A stretch of 64,000 bases of DNA, taken from NCBI GenBank assembly GCA_035714625.1, contig DASTLT010000169.1:1-64000 (forward strand), given 5' to 3'. The number at the start of each line of letters is the position of its first letter. Within the stretch, counting starts at the first letter, position 1. A program made the translations under genes and the position numbers. The notes under the pieces are model-generated. The model was not told the origin of the DNA. It ran no database searches and saw only the letters and a list, made by a program, of their open reading frames with translations. Below are positions 60,266 to 64,000 of the stretch, in pieces. This DNA is from GCA-003244245 sp035714625 (GTDB taxonomy: Bacteria; Actinomycetota; Actinomycetes; Mycobacteriales; Pseudonocardiaceae).

Positions 60266-61369
60266 ATGAGTGCCGCGCCCCAGTTCACCCGCCTGTCGCA
60301 CCCGTCCCCGGCGACCCCGCAGCGGCGGGCGGAGATTCTGGCCGCACCGGGCTTCGGTGTCCACTTCACCGACCATATGGTGGACGTCCGCTGGACCGCC
60401 GGGCGGGGCTGGCACGACCCCGAGATCGGCCCGTACCGCCCGCTCGTGATGGACCCGGCGGTCATGGTGCTGCATTACGGGCAAGCGATCTTCGAAGGTC
60501 TCAAGGCCTACCGGCAACCGGATGGCAGCGTGGCCTCATTCCGCCCGTTGGCCAACGCCGCCCGGTTCCGCGCCTCGGCGCGCCGGCTGGCCATGCCGGA
60601 GCTGCCAGACGAGCTGTTCCTCGGCTCGCTGCGGGAGTTGGTGCGCACCGACGTCGAGTGGGTGCCGGCGGCCGACGGTGAAGAGTCACTGTACCTGCGG
60701 CCGTTCCTGTTCGCCACCCAGGTGGGCCTCGGGGTGCGTCCGGCCGCGACCTACCGGTACCTGGTCATCGCCTCCCCGGCTGGCTCTTACTTCCCCGGTG
60801 GGCTCCAGCCGGTCAGCGTGTGGTTGTCCACCGAGTACGTCCGGGCAGCTCCCGGCGGCACCGGGGCGGCCAAGTTCGCCGGAAACTACGCCGCCTCCCT
60901 GCTGGCCCAGCGCCAGGCCGCCGACAAGGGCTGTGACCAGGTCGTGTGGCTGGACGCGGTGGAGCGGCGCTGGGTGGAGGAGATGGGCGGGATGAACCTC
61001 TTCTTCGTCTTCGGTGAGGGTGACCAGGCCCGGCTGGTGACCCCGGAGCTCACCGGCACGCTGTTGCCCGGCATCACCCGCGACTCCCTGCTCACGCTGG
61101 CCCGGGACCACGGGCTGGGCGTCGAGCAGCGCCGAATCTCCACCGAGGAGTGGGAGAAGGGCGTGCAGACCGGGGATATCTCGGAGGTGTTCGCCTGCGG
61201 CACCGCAGCAGTGATCACCCCGATCGGCCGGGTGGTCTACTCCGGGGGAGAGTTCCCCATCGGCAGCGGTGAGCCTGGGCCGGTCACTAGCCAACTGCGT
61301 GCCGCACTCACCGCGATCCAGCGCGGCGCCGCACCCGACTCGCACGGCTGGATGGTCCCGCTCACCTGA
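60266..61369 (+). CDS. ilvE: Branched-chain amino acid aminotransferase
   Basis: A 367-residue class IV PLP aminotransferase. Lys203 in GAAKFAGNYAAS binds PLP; EEMGGMNLFFVF, LRPFLFATQVGLGV and CGTAAVITPIGRV are family segments. It interconverts branched-chain amino acids and their keto acids with glutamate. It faces away from galT and converges on cobS. In M. tuberculosis ilvE (Rv2210c) also lies between gcvT and the cobS/cobT/cobU genes. Confidence 0.96.
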   Translation: MSAAPQFTRLSHPSPATPQRRAEILAAPGFGVHFTDHMVDVRWTAGRGWHDPEIGPYRPLVMDPAVMVLHYGQAIFEGLKAYRQPDGSVASFRPLANAARFRASARRLAMPELPDELFLGSLRELVRTDVEWVPAADGEESLYLRPFLFATQVGLGVRPAATYRYLVIASPAGSYFPGGLQPVSVWLSTEYVRAAPGGTGAAKFAGNYAASLLAQRQAADKGCDQVVWLDAVERRWVEEMGGMNLFFVFGEGDQARLVTPELTGTLLPGITRDSLLTLARDHGLGVEQRRISTEEWEKGVQTGDISEVFACGTAAVITPIGRVVYSGGEFPIGSGEPGPVTSQLRAALTAIQRGAAPDSHGWMVPLT

Positions 61370-61379
61370 ACCGCGGTCC

Positions 61380-62129
61380 CTACCCGACGGCGCAGGCGAC
61401 AAGCACCACGGTGGTCGCCAGCTCGCTGGCCGCGCCCAGCACGTCCCCGGTGACCCCGCCGAAACGCCGCCGGGTGTGCGCGGACAGCGCCGCCACCACC
61501 AGGGCGGCCAGGCCGACCGCGAGCATCCCCTGCCAGGCCCGCCCGGGCACCGCCCACAGCCCGCAGGCCAACAGGGCCAGCGTCCAGGCCACCGGGACGG
61601 CGGTGGGCTGGCTACCTGCCACCAGGGCACCCAAGCCCTCGGCGCGGGCCGGGGGCACGCCGGTTCGGGCGCACCAGCCGAAGGCGACCCGCCCGGCGGT
61701 CACCGCCAGCCCCACGGCGAGCAGCCGGCCGGTCTCGGCCAGCGTCGCCAGCGCCGCCACCTGAGCCGTGAGCACCAGCACCAGGGCCACCACCGCGAAC
61801 GGCCCAGCCGCCCCGTCCCGCATCACCATCAGCGCCTGCTGCGGCCCGCCGTAACAACCCAGCCCGTCAGCGGTGTCGGCCAGCCCATCCAGGTGCATCC
61901 CCCTGGTGAGCCCGGCCAACATCGCCACCACGGCCAGCCCGGACAGCAGCGGGGGAGTGCCCAGCGCGGACCACCCGGCCAGCGCCCCGAGGGCCAGCAG
62001 ACCCAGCCCGACGCCGACTACCGGAGCCCAGTGCAACGCCCGGCCGGCCAGGGCCCGATCCACCTGGACGGGGGCCCGCGCCGGCAGCACGGTCAGCCAG
62101 GACACCGCCAGCGCGAGCCCGCGGCTCAC
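61380..62129 (-). CDS. cobS: Adenosylcobinamide-GDP ribazoletransferase
   Basis: A 249-residue membrane protein with several hydrophobic helices. The conserved MHLDGLADTADGLG is the acidic active region; GLLALGALAGWSALG and FGWCARTGVPPARAEGLG follow. It joins adenosylcobinamide-GDP and alpha-ribazole to make adenosylcobalamin. It overlaps cobT by four bases (ATGA), so translation is coupled. Confidence 0.93.
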   Translation of the reverse strand: MSRGLALAVSWLTVLPARAPVQVDRALAGRALHWAPVVGVGLGLLALGALAGWSALGTPPLLSGLAVVAMLAGLTRGMHLDGLADTADGLGCYGGPQQALMVMRDGAAGPFAVVALVLVLTAQVAALATLAETGRLLAVGLAVTAGRVAFGWCARTGVPPARAEGLGALVAGSQPTAVPVAWTLALLACGLWAVPGRAWQGMLAVGLAALVVAALSAHTRRRFGGVTGDVLGAASELATTVVLVACAVG

Positions 62130-63214
62130 CGCGCGGGCACCGGCTCACCCGCGGGTCCGGAGACACCAGCGTCACCGAAGGTGGCCATCTCGGCGAGCAC
62201 CCGGGCAGCCATCTGCAGCAACGGCAGCGCGGCCACGGCCCCGGATCCTTCTCCGAGACGCATCCCCAGGTCCAGCACCGGTTCCAGTTCCAGGTGTTCC
62301 AGCACCAAGGCGTGCGCCGGCTCCACCGAGCGGTGCCCGGCCACCCACCAGGCCCGAGCGCCCGGAGCGAACTCCTCGGCGAGCATCGCCGCTGCCCCGA
62401 CCACCACGCCGTCGAGGACCACCGGGGTGCGCCGGACGGCGGCCTGCGCCAGGAACCCAGCCATCGCCGCGAAGTCAGCCCCCCCTGCAGTGCGCAGCAA
62501 CGCGACCGGATCGTCGACGACCGGGCGGGCGCGGCGCAACGCGTCACGGATCGCCGCCGTCTTGCGCATCCAGCCCGCGTCATCGATGCCGCTGCCCCGG
62601 CCCACCACCGCCACCGGTTCCGCCCCGGTCAGCGCCGCGACCAGCACGGCGGCCGGGGTGGTGTTGCCGATGCCCATGTCGCCGACGATGAGCAGATCCG
62701 CGCCGCGGTCAACCTCTTCGTCGGCGATCGCCACGCCGGCCGCCAGCGCCTGCGCCACCTCCTGCTGGGTCAGCGCATCCTCGCGGTCGATCACACCGCT
62801 GCTGCGACGGATCTTGTGCCGGGTGACCAACGGCGGTATCTCCGGTCCGGCGACACCCGCGGGGTCCACGGCCCAGTCCACCGCCAGATCCACCACCCGC
62901 ACTGCGGCCCCGGCCGCTGCGGCGAGCACGTTCACCGCCGCCCCGCTGGCCAGGAAGTTGCCCACCATCTGGCGGGTGACCTCGCTCGGGTAGGCGGAGA
63001 CCCCGCGCGCAGTGATCCCATGGTCTCCGGCGAACACCACCACCTGGGGCCGGGCGAACGGGCGCGGTGGGCAGGTCCCCTGGCATGCAGCGACCCACAC
63101 GCCCAGCTCCTCCAGCCGGCCCAGCGCGCCCACCGGCTTGGTGAGCTGCTCGTGCCGGGCCACCGCCTCCCGATGGGCCTGCTGGTCGGGCGGAGTGACC
63201 GGGGGGAACTCCAC
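62126..63214 (-). CDS. cobT: Nicotinate-nucleotide-dimethylbenzimidazole phosphoribosyltransferase
   Basis: A 362-residue CobT. LTKPVGALGRLEELGVWVA, VVFAGDHGITARGVSAYP, VGDMGIGNTTPAAVL and the FAPGARAWWVAGHRSVEPAH segment are characteristic, including the catalytic Glu in the latter region. It makes alpha-ribazole phosphate for the lower cobalamin ligand. Starts: GTG 63214 (VEFPPVTPPD, GAGGAG just upstream) or ATG 63259. Coupled to cobS; cobU is directly upstream. Confidence 0.94.
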   Translation of the reverse strand: MEFPPVTPPDQQAHREAVARHEQLTKPVGALGRLEELGVWVAACQGTCPPRPFARPQVVVFAGDHGITARGVSAYPSEVTRQMVGNFLASGAAVNVLAAAAGAAVRVVDLAVDWAVDPAGVAGPEIPPLVTRHKIRRSSGVIDREDALTQQEVAQALAAGVAIADEEVDRGADLLIVGDMGIGNTTPAAVLVAALTGAEPVAVVGRGSGIDDAGWMRKTAAIRDALRRARPVVDDPVALLRTAGGADFAAMAGFLAQAAVRRTPVVLDGVVVGAAAMLAEEFAPGARAWWVAGHRSVEPAHALVLEHLELEPVLDLGMRLGEGSGAVAALPLLQMAARVLAEMATFGDAGVSGPAGEPVPAR

Positions 63215-63293
63215 GACGCTCCTCGGGTACTGGGTGCTTGCCGGGCTGGCTGCGTCCATCCTGCCTGGTCCGATGCCATCCTGCCGGGACGGC

Positions 63294-63818
63294 TCACCGC
63301 AGCCGCAGCGGCAGCCCCGCCACCAGCAGCAGCACCTGCTCGCACACTGCGGCCAGAGCGGCGTTGAGCGCGCCCAGCTCGTCGCGGAACAGCCGCCCGG
63401 CGCAGGTGGTGGGTACCACACCCAGTCCTACCTCTGCGCTGACCAGCACCAGCCGGGCCGGACAGGACACCACCGCAGCCACCAGCTCAGCACAGCGGAC
63501 CCGGCAGGCCGCAACAGCGTCACCGCCTCCTGCCCAGGCCCCGGCGTCGTCCAGCTCACCGGCCAACCAGGTCGCCACGTCGTCGACCAGCACCGGAACC
63601 GGGCCGGCGGCCCGCAGTGCCGCGGGCAGATCGCATGGCTCGACGGTCCGCCAGCCCGGCGGCCTGCGGGCGATGTGCGCCGCGATCCGCGCCTCCCAGT
63701 CGGCGTCCCCGGGCACCCGCCGGGCGGTCGCCAGGTAGTCCACCCGCACCGCGCCGAGCAGACCCTCCGCATACCCGGACTTACCCGAGCGCGCCCCGCC
63801 GAGCACCAGCGTCCGCAC
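63294..63818 (-). CDS. cobU: Adenosylcobinamide kinase/guanylyltransferase
   Basis: A 174-residue protein. It begins MRTLVLGGARSGKSGYAE, with the P-loop GGARSGKS, then YLATARR and HIARRPPGWRTVE, where His is the guanylylated residue, and VLVDDVATWLAGEL. It phosphorylates adenosylcobinamide and transfers GMP to it. First gene of a cobU-cobT-cobS operon. No cobalamin riboswitch is apparent in the 80 bases upstream, which also separate it from a divergent gene. Confidence 0.94.
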   Translation of the reverse strand: MRTLVLGGARSGKSGYAEGLLGAVRVDYLATARRVPGDADWEARIAAHIARRPPGWRTVEPCDLPAALRAAGPVPVLVDDVATWLAGELDDAGAWAGGGDAVAACRVRCAELVAAVVSCPARLVLVSAEVGLGVVPTTCAGRLFRDELGALNAALAAVCEQVLLLVAGLPLRLR

Positions 63819-63898
63819 CTGACCTCCCGCCGCCTGGCTGACCCGCTGACGCTACCGTCAGGAGCCGACCTCGACGACGGCGGCAGACGGAGCACTCG

Positions 63899-64000
63899 AT
63901 GGCCTTGCGGTGGCGCTACGAGAACCCGGACCGGGACGAGGTGACCGGCCCGCAGCTCACCTTCGAAGACCAGGCCGACGCCGAGGAGTGGCTCGGCCGG
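63899..64000 (+). CDS. Hypothetical protein, start only (cut by the window edge)
   Basis: ATG at 63899 opens MALRWRYENPDRDEVTGPQL and TFEDQADAEEWLGR to the end of the window. It resembles short actinobacterial proteins of unknown function that lie divergently from cobU. The remainder is outside the window. Confidence 0.6.
   Translation, partial: MALRWRYENPDRDEVTGPQLTFEDQADAEEWLGR

Noticed and set aside
63819..63898. Cobalamin riboswitch before cobUTS
   Set aside because: The 80-base interval is too short and has no B12-box-like sequence.
1..64000. CRISPR array
   Set aside because: No set of regularly spaced direct repeats with unique spacers and no cas gene; the repeats present are short tandem duplications.

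Overview
The window is high-GC actinobacterial DNA, most likely from a member of the Pseudonocardiales. The evidence is strong G/C bias at third codon positions, many GTG starts, XRE-TPR regulators and a housekeeping gene order close to the Mycobacterium tuberculosis segment from ilvE/gcvT to panB (ilvE, gcvT, a leucyl aminopeptidase, sucB, a TIGR01777 protein, lipB, lipA, a DUF4191 protein, an RDD protein, glnA1, glnE, glnA2, a secreted hydrolase, panB). The species cannot be named from the sequence alone.

Layout. (1) 1-11.4 kb is an accessory region. It holds an XRE-TPR regulator flanked by two copies of a small gene, then a conjugation operon (3.2-10.8 kb) of the Tn916/ICEBs1 general plan: two small membrane proteins, a VirB4-type ATPase, a VirB6-like polytopic protein, a TcpC-like protein and an NlpC/P60 wall hydrolase. 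A putative F420-NADP reductase follows. No integrase, relaxase or coupling protein lies in the window. (2) 11.5-26.7 kb is mostly core: a DUF4326 protein, panB, nadE, a TAP-like lipoprotein hydrolase, an MFS exporter, an LppX/LprG-like lipoprotein, glnA2, a GNAT protein, a CrtI-like oxidoreductase, a glutamine amidotransferase and glnE. (3) 26.8-41.6 kb is an accessory block lying between glnE and glnA1. It is rich in broken genes (prim-pol, XRE-TPR, WD40, DUF89/ARMT1) and carries a compact lanthipeptide locus of the FxLD type. (4) 41.6-64 kb is core again: glnA1 with an upstream GlnR-type box, RDD and DUF4191 proteins, lipA, an SDR, lipB, an FAD oxidoreductase, a TIGR01777 protein, serS (out of place), sucB, lpdA, pepA, gcvT, galTK, ilvE and cobUTS.

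The most interesting system is the FxLD lanthipeptide locus at 30.67-38.67 kb. A 56-residue precursor with an F-D-L-D leader motif and a four-cysteine core lies between a PIMT-like methyltransferase (fxlM) and a full-length LanB dehydratase. LanC, a second stand-alone SpaB_C-type protein and a helical-repeat protein follow, with most junctions overlapping or very close. The core has an Asp-Gly pair, the chemically favoured site for succinimide/isoaspartate formation, which fits the PIMT-like enzyme. No exporter or leader protease is visible. A degenerate copy of the 3' end of fxlM lies just upstream.

The core part joins linked metabolism. Lipoate is made by LipB and LipA and used by SucB, with Lpd reoxidising it; GcvT belongs to another lipoate-dependent system. 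GlnA1 has the adenylylation tyrosine expected for control by the nearby GlnE, while GlnA2 lacks it. An unexpected structural theme is that several core genes (lipA, the FAD oxidoreductase, TIGR01777, pepA) carry short tandem duplications at their 3' ends, mostly spanning the stop codon.
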